Positions 23,516 through 29,999 of a stretch of 30,318 bases of DNA are shown here, in pieces (the first letter of the stretch is position 1; every line of letters begins with the position of its first letter). The DNA is taken from positions 1-30,318 of IMG/VR virus record IMGVR_UViG_3300037111_000093; one strand, given 5' to 3'. The notes under the pieces are model-generated. The model saw only the letters and a program-made list of their open reading frames with translations. It had not been told where the DNA came from and made no database searches. The translations under genes were made by a program, and so were the position numbers. The DNA is from a virus.

Positions 23516-23833
23516 TTAAAAAGGTTTAGATTCATCAGATTTATTATCGGTTTTTTTACGTTCAGCAATTGATGCTCTTGCCATGGAAACAACACCCTTG
23601 AGCTCATTCACCATTTGATTTAGTTTATCCACATTCTTCATGTAATCGTCGAATTTATCTAAAGTTGCTCGAGCTAGACTTAATCTCTCTTCATAACGCT
23701 GAACATTTAATAATTTCTCTACTTTATCATTTAAAGAGTTGAATGGCGCATATTCATCTTCATCCAAGAAAATTTCTTCAATCGCTTCTCTAATTAATTC
23801 TTTTATTCCATGAGGCGTGTTATTACAAGTCAT
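23516..23833 (-). CDS. Coiled-coil protein, unknown function
   Basis: This encodes a 105-residue acidic, all-helical protein with no clear ribosome site. An N-terminal segment, GIKELIREAIEEIFLDEDEY, is followed by two long helices (NSLNDKVEKLLNVQRYEERL, and MKNVDKLNQMVNELKGVVSM) suited to a coiled coil, and the tail is basic and charged. It lies between packaging genes and the second plus-strand island. It could be a small accessory to head assembly. No family is recognised. Confidence 0.5.
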   Translation of the reverse strand: MTCNNTPHGIKELIREAIEEIFLDEDEYAPFNSLNDKVEKLLNVQRYEERLSLARATLDKFDDYMKNVDKLNQMVNELKGVVSMARASIAERKKTDNKSDESKPF

Positions 23834-23856
23834 AATTATTAATACCCATTAAGATT

Positions 23857-24192
23857 TCAAAGGCTTTTTTTGTTTGTGTTAACTAAATTGCATTTCCTTA
23901 TTTGTTCTTTAACAAATAATATTTTGATCTTTAGCCAGAATCTCCAACACCATCTTTTTGTATAGGCAACAGGATGTTTTATGCGAAATATAGTTCTTTG
24001 CCATCTATTCTTTCCAATAAGCATAAAGCCCCAAGGGTCTAAGAAATACACCCCTTGAGCGAATTTCACACCTAATGTCGCAGGTTGAGTCTCTGGATTG
24101 TGTGAATCTGTCACATTTGGAGGACGGTAGACGAAATTAGCTGCCTGCTTTTTATCGTCTAAGAGAAATCGTATGAAATTTTCTTCAATCAT
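23857..24192 (-). CDS. Small aromatic, basic protein, unknown function
   Basis: This encodes a 111-residue protein starting by ATGA overlap with the 48-residue gene. It has many aromatic residues (GVYFLDPWGFMLIGKNRWQR, KRWCWRFWLKIKILF) and a basic C-terminus. The hydrophobic-basic stretch near residues 80-95 may associate with membranes or nucleic acid. It is third in the terminase transcript. The family is not recognised. Confidence 0.5.
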   Translation of the reverse strand: MIEENFIRFLLDDKKQAANFVYRPPNVTDSHNPETQPATLGVKFAQGVYFLDPWGFMLIGKNRWQRTIFRIKHPVAYTKRWCWRFWLKIKILFVKEQIRKCNLVNTNKKSL

Positions 24193-24335
24193 TTACCCTC
24201 TTCGACGTTGTAATATTTGTATATTTCAGAACCTAACGATAAAAATAAATCGCTGCCTAGAACGCCTAGACGTAGACAGATATGAGATAAATGTAAAAAA
24301 CCCATGGCTATTTTAAATGCTATGTATTCGATCAT
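24189..24335 (-). CDS. 48-residue peptide coupled at both ends by ATGA
   Basis: The frame starts at ATG 24335, which overlaps the terminase stop (ATGA 24332-24335), and ends at 24189, which overlaps the next start (ATGA 24189-24192). The product begins MIEYIAFKIAMGFLHLSHI and is hydrophobic and probably amphipathic. The double stop-start overlap is strong evidence of translation despite the short length. The function is unknown; a membrane-associated peptide is possible. Confidence 0.55.
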   Translation of the reverse strand: MIEYIAFKIAMGFLHLSHICLRLGVLGSDLFLSLGSEIYKYYNVEEGK

Positions 24336-25840
24336 ACTCCGTAATACCTATTAACTGCTTTAATGTCTTCTTCAGGGCCTCTACCATCTTTTCTTTCTAG
24401 TTGTTTTAGCCCCACAGCTAAATAGCGAAACGAATCCCCCGCGTGCGAGTGTTCGTCATGTAAAGGAAAATTTTTAAAGCAACCAAGTCTATCGTCCCAT
24501 ACTTTTTTGTAAGCTTCAAGATGTTTAAAGCCTTTTCCCGTCTTCTCCTCATCGAAGACACACCTAGAAAGCATAGACCGAACAGTCTGTATGCCCTCAA
24601 GCTTGTCACATTCTTTGATGTCCAATACGACGAACTTGCCGTCGAGGAGCGGAGTAACATAGTCAAGATATTGCGTCTTAGAACCAATGTCTCGCTTTCT
24701 TGCATCATGAGGGAAGATATGGCGTCCAAAGCGATATCGTTGTTTATTAAGCCAGTCACAATAATGCGCCGCTCCTTCATCCCAATTTTCGTAATAGTTG
24801 ATAAGTGATATATTTCCGCCACGGTTTACCTGAAAGCACCAAATAGATGTAAAATCATCAAGACCAATATCCCAAGCAGTATGCACCGGCAAACTATCGT
24901 CATAAGGGACACGACAAAGACCACCAGTAGCGCGTATCTTAGAGAGCTGTGTGCCATAGTATAAACCTTCGTTAGCAGATTCAAAAGCCTCTTTTGGGGT
25001 TGAGGGGTATTCCTGCTTCATGCAATCGCCGAGAATTTTATGCTTCATTTCATACCATCGCCGTTGTTCTTCGTCAATCTTTCTTTTACGTTCTAGCTCA
25101 ATACGATCAAGATATTCATTAGTTTCCTTGCTCACAATTATTCCTTCGCTTGATTCTCTATATCCCGGCTCGTCGAACCACGGGAAGAAAAAGAAACGCT
25201 GTTGCATAGGCGACAATTCTCCCCCTCGCAATGCGAGAGCTTCCGCAGCTTGGCTAAAGTCAAAGAAATATCCGGAACGCCCTTCTGCAGTGGATTCGAT
25301 AGCAACGATTTGATCTGTACTAACAGTGTTGAGAGATCCCGTAACGATTTCCTTTGCAACGTCTGGGGACTTTGCGCATATCTTACCAAATTCGGATACC
25401 AGCAAGCGCTGATATGTGCCTGAGCGAAATCCTGTACTAACTCGATAGCTGCTTCCGTTTTCAAAAGCAAGTTCTCCAGATCTGTCGTTTGTTGCGGAGT
25501 TAAACGTTCGTGTCCATGTTGGCATCCTGTCATAAGCGTATTTAACCTTTTTTTTAAAGATATCTTCAGCATCCTCTTTTCTATGCGCTATTATACCTGC
25601 ATGGGTATTTCCATGCCAAAAACAATCGTCTAAGAAATTTATTGAAAAATAGGTAGTTACACCGAGTTGACGTGCTTTTAGCACGAGCATTTGATGCCAT
25701 TCTTTCTCGTATAATTCTTTTTGTGCCCAATTGAGATCAAAGAGCACCTCTTCGCCTGACTTGTTTGTGATATAATAGAGGTGTGTTAAACGCCATAGCT
25801 TGTCGTTTAGCTGCTCTTGGGTAGGTATGTAATCATGCAT
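24332..25840 (-). CDS. Terminase large subunit
   Basis: This encodes a 502-residue protein. ATPase motifs: a Walker A-like KARQLGVTT at residues 55-63, LLVSEFG (146-152) in the Walker B place, and a coupling ESTAEGRSG motif (182-190). Nuclease motifs: TAWDIGLDDF (321-330) with D324, PHDARKRD in the middle, and EHSHAGDSFRY near the C-terminus. Terminase packages DNA into the prohead through the portal and cuts it. The usual D in the Walker B motif is S before the E (SEFG), a notable but tolerated variant in divergent terminases. The ATG has no ribosome site and lies at the edge of a 19-bp palindrome. Confidence 0.88.
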   Translation of the reverse strand: MHDYIPTQEQLNDKLWRLTHLYYITNKSGEEVLFDLNWAQKELYEKEWHQMLVLKARQLGVTTYFSINFLDDCFWHGNTHAGIIAHRKEDAEDIFKKKVKYAYDRMPTWTRTFNSATNDRSGELAFENGSSYRVSTGFRSGTYQRLLVSEFGKICAKSPDVAKEIVTGSLNTVSTDQIVAIESTAEGRSGYFFDFSQAAEALALRGGELSPMQQRFFFFPWFDEPGYRESSEGIIVSKETNEYLDRIELERKRKIDEEQRRWYEMKHKILGDCMKQEYPSTPKEAFESANEGLYYGTQLSKIRATGGLCRVPYDDSLPVHTAWDIGLDDFTSIWCFQVNRGGNISLINYYENWDEGAAHYCDWLNKQRYRFGRHIFPHDARKRDIGSKTQYLDYVTPLLDGKFVVLDIKECDKLEGIQTVRSMLSRCVFDEEKTGKGFKHLEAYKKVWDDRLGCFKNFPLHDEHSHAGDSFRYLAVGLKQLERKDGRGPEEDIKAVNRYYGV

Positions 25841-25857
25841 GTAAAGCAGCTTTACAT
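25839..25857. repeat. 19-bp intercistronic palindrome, copy 3 (perfect arms)
   Basis: The sequence is ATGTAAAGCAGCTTTACAT: two 9-base arms in exact inverted repeat around one central base. It overlaps the last codons of the gene at 25852 and the region just before the terminase ATG, so it occupies the whole spacer where a ribosome site would be. It could act as a DNA dyad operator or, in RNA, as a hairpin affecting terminase translation. Confidence 0.75.
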
Positions 25858-26034
25858 TTCATTTGCATCTGCCTGAAAATCTATAGAATTTTGATGGCAA
25901 ATAATGTGCAGGCAACCAACAATAAATGCTGCCTCAATTTGCGATGAAACAACATTGTCGTGTAATAGACTAGCTATTTTTTCAAGTTTTACTTTGATGA
26001 ATTCAAACTCATAACTTGCGGACTTTTTTTCCAT
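25852..26034 (-). CDS. Small helical protein, unknown function
   Basis: This encodes a 60-residue protein with an AAAGGA site 4 bases before the ATG. It is predicted helical: EFEFIKVKLEKIASLLHDN, then SQIEAAFIVGCLHIICHQ with two cysteines. The stop TAA lies inside the 19-bp palindrome. It is in the packaging transcript. The family is not recognised. Confidence 0.5.
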   Translation of the reverse strand: MEKKSASYEFEFIKVKLEKIASLLHDNVVSSQIEAAFIVGCLHIICHQNSIDFQADANEM

Positions 26035-26058
26035 GGTATCCTTTAGATTGTTTCTTCA

Positions 26059-26295
26059 TTATTTCCCTCTACCTATTTCTCTTTGGCCATTTTCTTTATT
26101 CTCCTTTGCTTCTAATCTATCAAGTAGTTCCTCAACTAGTTTGATGATTTCTATCGGGGATAATCTCATGGGTCTACGTCTAATGACATCGAGCATTAAA
26201 GGGTCACAGTTAGCCAGTCCCTCTGAGCGTAGATATTCTGCCCAGATTGCATATATTTCATCATTCTGCAGGTCTTTCCATTTCCGATGACTCAT
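26059..26295 (-). CDS. Small packaging-operon protein, unknown function
   Basis: This encodes a 78-residue protein, starting by ATGA overlap with the probable small terminase gene. It has an N-terminal helix (SHRKWKDLQNDEIYAIWAEY) and a C-terminal amphipathic helix (SPIEIIKLVEELLDRLEAK), then a charged tail. Size and operon position fit an accessory terminase or head protein. No family is recognised. Confidence 0.55.
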   Translation of the reverse strand: MSHRKWKDLQNDEIYAIWAEYLRSEGLANCDPLMLDVIRRRPMRLSPIEIIKLVEELLDRLEAKENKENGQREIGRGK

Positions 26296-26726
26296 CTAGG
26301 TATCCTTTTGTGTCTCTGCACTTCTTCTAGCACTTTTAATCTTTCTTCTTCGATCGCTTTAGACTCGCTTTTGAGGGCATTAGCTTTTCTGGCAGCCTCT
26401 GCATCGGAGTCTATGTCTTCCGACTCTCTAACATCACCAAAATAAACCCTTTGCCATCTTTGTGAAATACTATCTCGGACATTTGAGGTTTTATCAAGAT
26501 ACTTTAATCCTACGATTTTAAGAGCTTGTTCGTAATAGGGAATAAATTCAGCTCTTTGAATGAATGTTTTCCATTCATTGTAGGTGAAACCTTTTTCAAT
26601 CGTATACCACTCGGAAAGGTGTAAAACTGTTTTTTTATTCTTTTTGATAAAATTCGTCATTTCTTTGCCGAGTTCAATCATTTCATTTTCCGACAAAGAA
26701 ACCGTTCTCGGTGTACCTGCTGACAT
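26292..26726 (-). CDS. Probable terminase small subunit
   Basis: This encodes a 144-residue helical protein. An N-terminal segment (SENEMIELGKEMTNFIKKN) precedes an HTH-like region at about residues 35-80, with LHLSEWYTIEKGFTYNEWKT and a second segment, EQALKIVGLKYLDKTS. The C-terminal part, from DSDAEAARKANALKSESKAI, is a charged oligomerisation-type helix. Small terminases bind DNA and recruit the large subunit. It stands three genes upstream of the large subunit and its start overlaps the stop of the TGA-interrupted gene. The size and layout fit, but the family match is not certain. Confidence 0.55.
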   Translation of the reverse strand: MSAGTPRTVSLSENEMIELGKEMTNFIKKNKKTVLHLSEWYTIEKGFTYNEWKTFIQRAEFIPYYEQALKIVGLKYLDKTSNVRDSISQRWQRVYFGDVRESEDIDSDAEAARKANALKSESKAIEEERLKVLEEVQRHKRIPR

Positions 26727-26911
26727 TATTGAATCTCCAAATGAACTTTAATTTGAATACTTTCAGGATCACCGTCGAAATTCTGCATTGCTTCATGGAT
26801 ACATCACAGAATAACTGGATCATCTTCAGACATACTGTAAGCCTCATAAATCAAGAATTTTTGTCTATAAGTGCGATCGGCATCTTTTAATATTACTGTA
26901 AGCTCTGTCAT
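26726..26911 (-). pseudogene. Small conserved-looking gene interrupted by an in-frame TGA
   Basis: From ATG 26911 the frame reads 35 codons (MTELTVILKDADRTYRQKF, then YSMSEDDPVIL), meets TGA at 26804-26806, then continues for 25 codons (CIHEAMQNFDGD, PESIQIKVHLEIQ) to TAA at 26726-26728. That TAA overlaps the next ATG as TAATG. Both halves have good, consistent codon content and form one plausible 61-residue protein. TGA is used normally as a stop elsewhere in the window, for example in ATGA overlaps, so a nonsense mutation is likely; readthrough is possible. The upstream half alone would be a 35-residue peptide. There is no strong ribosome site. Confidence 0.6.
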
Positions 26912-26965
26912 AATATCACAATAAGTAATACATAAAATTTTAGTCAAGAAAAGGTAAAAGAAGGC

Positions 26966-26994
26966 TTGCATTAAATACTAGCAAATGCTATATT
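26966..26994 (+). promoter_or_regulatory. Promoter with overlapping dyad operator for the small plus-strand gene block
   Basis: TTGCAT (26966-26971) and TATATT (26989-26994) are 17 bases apart. A small palindrome, TAGCA-AA-TGCTA at 26979-26990, overlaps the spacer and the start of the -10 box, a classical operator position. A TTGACT -35 core also lies in the opposite direction at 26942-26947, possibly for the minus-strand packaging genes, though its -10 is weak. The stretch 26912-27122 holds only this divergent control region and a purine-rich leader. Confidence 0.5.
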
Positions 26995-27122
26995 ACTTAT
27001 ATCGAAGCGAAAGAGTAACGATTAGATATTGACAATAACATTGCGATTATCGAAAGCAGAAAATTGCGAGATACAACAGAATAAACAAAACAAAAAAAAA
27101 CCATTAAAAAGGAATAAATAAA

Positions 27123-27398
27123 ATGACTGAAGAAATAGAATTTTTAAAAGAAAACGGTGTCCATCATCTAGTAAAATGGGGTGATTTATATGCTTATGTA
27201 AAAATCTTACATGATAAAATGGGTTACACTGCTCTAAGTCCAGAGTATCGCGGAACCCATACTGATCGTCAAGGTCAAAGACAATGTTTTGGTGGATTAT
27301 TAGGATGCGGAGATCATGCCATAAAATCTGTAGCCTATTGGACTACTCAAGGTATAGCAAAAAGAAGATATAATTCATGTTATAGAGAAGACGAATAA
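27123..27398 (+). CDS. Small protein of unknown function, first gene of the right plus-strand block
   Basis: This encodes a 91-residue protein with an AAAAAGGA site before the ATG. Parts: MTEEIEFLKENGVHHLVKWG, then DLYAYVKILHDKMGYTALSP, then a C-terminal region with GQRQCFGGLLGCGDHAIKSV and SCYREDE. It is mixed charged and aromatic with three cysteines. No domain is recognised. It is the first gene after the promoter and dyad at 26966-26994, a position used for early regulatory or anti-host proteins, but nothing in its sequence shows which. Confidence 0.55.
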   Translation: MTEEIEFLKENGVHHLVKWGDLYAYVKILHDKMGYTALSPEYRGTHTDRQGQRQCFGGLLGCGDHAIKSVAYWTTQGIAKRRYNSCYREDE

Positions 27399-27442
27399 TG
27401 GATACAACTAAACAACTAAACAACTAAAAAAAAAAGTTTAAA

Positions 27443-27634
27443 ATGAAAAGTGAAACTTTACTCCAAATCCTTAGAGAGCTAGAAGCTACAAGTTTAAAGC
27501 ACGCTCACAAATGTTTCAATCAATGGATAGAAACGGGTGAAAGCGTTTATAAAGAACAGGCATCTGTTCACCTTGGAGCGGCGTTCGCTTATATGGATTT
27601 GATAATCTTAATTAGCGAAAAATTAGAGAGTTAA
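27443..27634 (+). CDS. Small helical protein, unknown function
   Basis: This encodes a 63-residue protein with only a weak purine-rich ribosome region. It is all-helical: MKSETLLQILRELEATSLKH, then FNQWIETGESVYKEQ, then HLGAAFAYMDLIILISEKL. The helix lengths suggest a small dimer. It lies 2 bases before the next gene, with which it shares transcription. No family is recognised. Confidence 0.5.
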   Translation: MKSETLLQILRELEATSLKHAHKCFNQWIETGESVYKEQASVHLGAAFAYMDLIILISEKLES

Positions 27635-27636
27635 AA

Positions 27637-27768
27637 ATGAAAAAACAAATTTGTTTTAGAATCGACGAGAAAATATTCAAACAATTAAAGATTAAACTTA
27701 AAAAAGAATCGAAATCCTTGACTCTTTTTTTACAAAATCTTGTAGAAAAATATATTGAGAAAAGTTAA
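27637..27768 (+). CDS. Ribbon-helix-helix-like small protein (Arc/CopG type)
   Basis: This encodes a 43-residue protein: MKKQICFRIDEKIFKQLKIK, then LKKESKSLTLFLQNLVEKY. The layout is a short beta strand with basic residues, then two amphipathic helices, as in ribbon-helix-helix DNA-binding dimers (Arc/CopG class). An AGAGAG site overlaps the stop of the upstream gene. It is probably a transcriptional repressor acting within this block, perhaps at the dyad near 26979. The binding target is inferred from location. Confidence 0.6.
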   Translation: MKKQICFRIDEKIFKQLKIKLKKESKSLTLFLQNLVEKYIEKS

Positions 27769-27850
27769 TCAAAATTTTCTAAAGATATCATCAATTTTAA
27801 CTTGATATTTTTATTTGTATTGTGCTAGTTTTTTTATGTTTCATACATGG

Positions 27851-27880
27851 GGCTATACCACCGTGGTATGGCCTCTTTTT
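27851..27880 (+). terminator. Strong intrinsic terminator
   Basis: An 11-bp stem (arms 27851-27861 and 27863-27873, one G-U pair) with almost no loop is followed by a T-tract ending TTTTT at 27880. It closes the transcript of the three small genes upstream. The next gene starts 37 bases later and would need its own promoter, or readthrough. Confidence 0.7.
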
Positions 27881-27916
27881 AAGGGGATTTTTTGGACTGC
27901 AAAGGAAAAAAATACG

Positions 27917-28315
27917 ATGGATCTTAAGGATCGATTAAAAGAATTTTTAGAAATGACGCACTCATTACTGCAAGCAGATATGCAATTTTGTGGAAAAAAT
28001 TGTGAGAAAGAAGAACAAGAAGAAGAAGAAGAAGAAGAAGAAGAAGAAGAAAAAGAAAAATGTGAATTTTATGAAAGTCTCAAAAATGATTATGAAGAAC
28101 TCATGATGTGGGTTTTCGGACGTAAAAATGGAACTATTCTTAATCGTGAAGCTCTCAAAATATGGAAAGAACTGCATCCAACGTTACCTATTCCAAGAGT
28201 TTTTGAAACTGTACAAAATTTAGGTAGGGAACAGACTTTTATTTGTCTGTTGTTAGATGTCTTTCCCCTTTTTTTAAAAGAAAAAAATAAACCTAAATCT
28301 CGTTGGGGGTCATAA
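27917..28315 (+). CDS. Small acidic protein with a poly-glutamate run
   Basis: This encodes a 132-residue protein from ATG 27917 (MDLKDRLKEFLEMTHSLLQ), with an AAAGGA site about 11 bases upstream; a longer frame to 27815 runs through the terminator. Residues about 29-48 are a glutamate run encoded by an uninterrupted (GAA)11 tract at 28019-28051. The C-terminal half is helical and aromatic (MMWVFGRKNGTILNREAL, VQNLGREQTFICLLLDVFP). The poly-E tract probably forms a highly charged linker. No family is recognised. Confidence 0.55.
   Translation: MDLKDRLKEFLEMTHSLLQADMQFCGKNCEKEEQEEEEEEEEEEEKEKCEFYESLKNDYEELMMWVFGRKNGTILNREALKIWKELHPTLPIPRVFETVQNLGREQTFICLLLDVFPLFLKEKNKPKSRWGS
28019..28051. repeat. 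(GAA)11 microsatellite inside a gene
   Basis: Eleven exact GAA codons in a row, in the reading frame of the gene at 27917. Slipped-strand changes of whole units would add or remove glutamates without a frameshift, so the tract can vary in length without breaking the gene. Confidence 0.8.
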
Positions 28316-28325
28316 GCAAAGATCT

Positions 28326-28346
28326 TCCCACTTATGTGTGGGATTT
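28326..28346 (+). terminator. Hairpin after the poly-glutamate gene
   Basis: TCCCAC (28326-28331) pairs with GTGGGA (28338-28343) around a 6-base loop, followed by TTT. It is placed 11 bases after the plus-strand stop and faces the convergent minus-strand gene. Short T-run, so moderate confidence. Confidence 0.4.
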
Positions 28347-28383
28347 ATCAAGCTATTGCCTTTTCCAAAAAAGACTAAAATCC

Positions 28384-28815
28384 TCATGCATTAAAACTTA
28401 TCTCAATTCTCACCCCATATTCAGCACTTTTCACCTGATCGCAAGCAAGCGAAATTCTTTTATCGCTATCAGCGCGTCCGGGTCTATAATCCCCGGTAAT
28501 AATAGCGCAAATCGCGTCCACAATATATTTGAAAGACATAGGCAAGTTTTCAAATGCATCCAATTCATTCGGCGCAAAACGTGTTAGCATAACCTTACAG
28601 GGCAATTTTATCTTTGCTCGATGCGGATTAAGCATAAGCGCAACTATCCGCTGTTGTGCTTTGTGTCTTCCGTGTTTGACTTGCCAAGGCTCAAAACAAT
28701 TCGCTTCACTGACAGTTTGCAAAGGAAGATCCAAAATGACCTTTCCTTCGCAAATTTCCGAATTCATCTTTATCTTCGCCACAGGCTTCTTTTTTCGCTT
28801 ACCCACTACCTTCAT
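28384..28815 (-). CDS. RusA-like Holliday junction resolvase (probable)
   Basis: This encodes a 143-residue protein. After a basic N-terminus (MKVVGKRKKKPVAKI), the region ELDAFENLPMSFKYIVDAI (about residues 84-102) followed by GRADSDKRISLACDQVK has the order of acidic residues and helix seen in RusA-type nucleases (D..DN..K..DA then a DD-like pair). RusA resolves four-way DNA junctions in phage replication and packaging. The match is partial: one usual Asp is Glu here. The frame is open for about 29 further codons upstream of the ATG without a standard start. It lies beside helicase-loading genes, as RusA often does. Confidence 0.5.
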   Translation of the reverse strand: MKVVGKRKKKPVAKIKMNSEICEGKVILDLPLQTVSEANCFEPWQVKHGRHKAQQRIVALMLNPHRAKIKLPCKVMLTRFAPNELDAFENLPMSFKYIVDAICAIITGDYRPGRADSDKRISLACDQVKSAEYGVRIEISFNA

Positions 28816-28891
28816 ATTACCCGACGCATTTAAAGGGCTAGAAGACCTGTTTCTGTGCGAATTAGACCCATTGGAATCACTATTTGCAACA

Positions 28892-29200
28892 TCAAAAGGG
28901 TAACTGGTCGCTTTTTTGCTCTACTCGACCTCCTTTTGCCCAAGATCTAGATTCAAGAAAATGCTTGATATCATCGGCTAAAAAATTGCTATCTGCCGAA
29001 AATCCCTTAAGATATTTCTTTGCACCTTTTTGCTTCACACTCGTAGAGATAACATCCCAAAACATACCGCCATTTTGCATTTTCTTACGCAAATATGTCA
29101 CTCTGTACTTATTGTCAAAGCATAAAACTACAGATTCAGCATTGTACTGATCTTCAGGGTAACTTTCGTGACTTCCATTAACATATTCAAAAATACTCAT
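28892..29200 (-). CDS. Unknown protein in the replication block
   Basis: This encodes a 102-residue soluble protein: MSIFEYVNGSHESYPEDQYN, then an aromatic middle with YRVTYLRKKMQNGGMFWDVI, then a basic, helical end (KGAKKYLKGF, FLADDIKHFLESRSWAKGGR). An AGGAGA site lies before the ATG. It stands between the RusA-like gene and a small gene. Its stop region contains a CCC TTT TGA sequence that could slip into the frame leading to the RusA-like ATG. A role in recombination or replication is a context guess. Confidence 0.5.
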   Translation of the reverse strand: MSIFEYVNGSHESYPEDQYNAESVVLCFDNKYRVTYLRKKMQNGGMFWDVISTSVKQKGAKKYLKGFSADSNFLADDIKHFLESRSWAKGGRVEQKSDQLPF

Positions 29201-29216
29201 TTTCTATCTCCTAAAT

Positions 29217-29414
29217 TTACAAGGCATTTGATTGTTTTTCCGTGATATCAACTACTGAATTCCATTCTTTAAAAATAGCTACAATACGATTGTTTTCAAA
29301 AAGGCACAAAGGTTCTTTACATGTTTCCGTAAAAAAATCCTTTTTAACAACTATTTCGTCACATTGCATTTGAAAAATTTGTCCGTGATTTGTATAAATT
29401 TCATACTCTCTCAT
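29217..29414 (-). CDS. Small protein in the replication block, unknown function
   Basis: This encodes a 65-residue protein from MREYEIYTNHGQIFQMQCDE. The ATG at 29414 is preferred over 29420 because the AAGGA site is spaced well only for it. It is beta-rich with two cysteines (MQCDEIVVKK, CKEPLCLF, RIVAIFKEW), like a small domain that binds nucleic acid or another protein. No family is recognised. It lies directly downstream of the helicase loader. Confidence 0.5.
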   Translation of the reverse strand: MREYEIYTNHGQIFQMQCDEIVVKKDFFTETCKEPLCLFENNRIVAIFKEWNSVVDITEKQSNAL

Positions 29415-29441
29415 TTTCATATCCTTTTTAATGTTAATTTT

Positions 29442-29999
29442 TTAAGACAATCTTCTTTGGGCTCTTAAATCAATTCCTGAGAATTCAATCATGGAAAATT
29501 CTTGAAATCTCGACGCAATGGCTTTGTTCATGTGATTTTCAATCTGTGCTAGAGTCAAATTTGTCGAGATAAGCGTAGGAAGCTCATTTGCATATCTCAT
29601 GTTAAGAATTTCAAAATACTGTCTACCTACACGTGGAGAATTCATTTCTCTTCCAAAATCGTCGATGAAAAGAATATCTTCCGAGGCAATTTTTTGGATA
29701 ATGGCTTTGTCAGCCTCTTCATCACGAGAAGCCTTTAGCAAAATCGAGTCCATTTCAGGGCTAGTATAATACCTAGGCCAAAGCTTAATCCTACACTTAC
29801 GAAACATCTCACGAAGCATTGCAAAGGCAAATTGAGTCTTTCCTCTTCCTACATCTCCCAGTAAAATCACCGATTCAGGCTTTTTACCCCATTCACGAGC
29901 ATAGTCGAGAAAGCTTTGAGGTTGTTTATCGCAATGCTCAAGAGTGACATGGGCAAACTTTTTGGGTGCACAGAATTCAAAGAAATGCTTTTCACTCAT
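29442..29999 (-). CDS. DnaC-like helicase loader, AAA+ ATPase
   Basis: This encodes a 185-residue protein from ATG 29999 (MSEKHFFEFCAPKKF). A GGGAG site lies about 7 bases upstream and the start overlaps the upstream stop by 8 bases. A longer form from 30131 is possible but would overlap by 140 bases. Motifs: Walker A GDVGRGKT (48-55), Walker B ILFIDDFG (109-116), sensor 1 STN (145-147), and an arginine-containing SRFQEF (163-168). It would load the replicative helicase onto phage DNA with the initiator encoded upstream. It is shorter than E. coli DnaC, missing most of its N-terminal helicase-binding part. Confidence 0.8.
   Translation of the reverse strand: MSEKHFFEFCAPKKFAHVTLEHCDKQPQSFLDYAREWGKKPESVILLGDVGRGKTQFAFAMLREMFRKCRIKLWPRYYTSPEMDSILLKASRDEEADKAIIQKIASEDILFIDDFGREMNSPRVGRQYFEILNMRYANELPTLISTNLTLAQIENHMNKAIASRFQEFSMIEFSGIDLRAQRRLS

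Noticed and set aside
26804-26806. Genome-wide recoding of TGA as an amino acid
   Set aside because: TGA is the natural stop in many ATGA overlaps, for example at 1035, 14031 and 24332, so the whole element does not use TGA as sense.
28834-28896. 20-codon minus frame starting by TGATG overlap after the 102-residue gene
   Set aside because: It is very short, lacks a ribosome site and has no recognisable content; the alternative frame leading into the RusA-like gene looks more coding-like.
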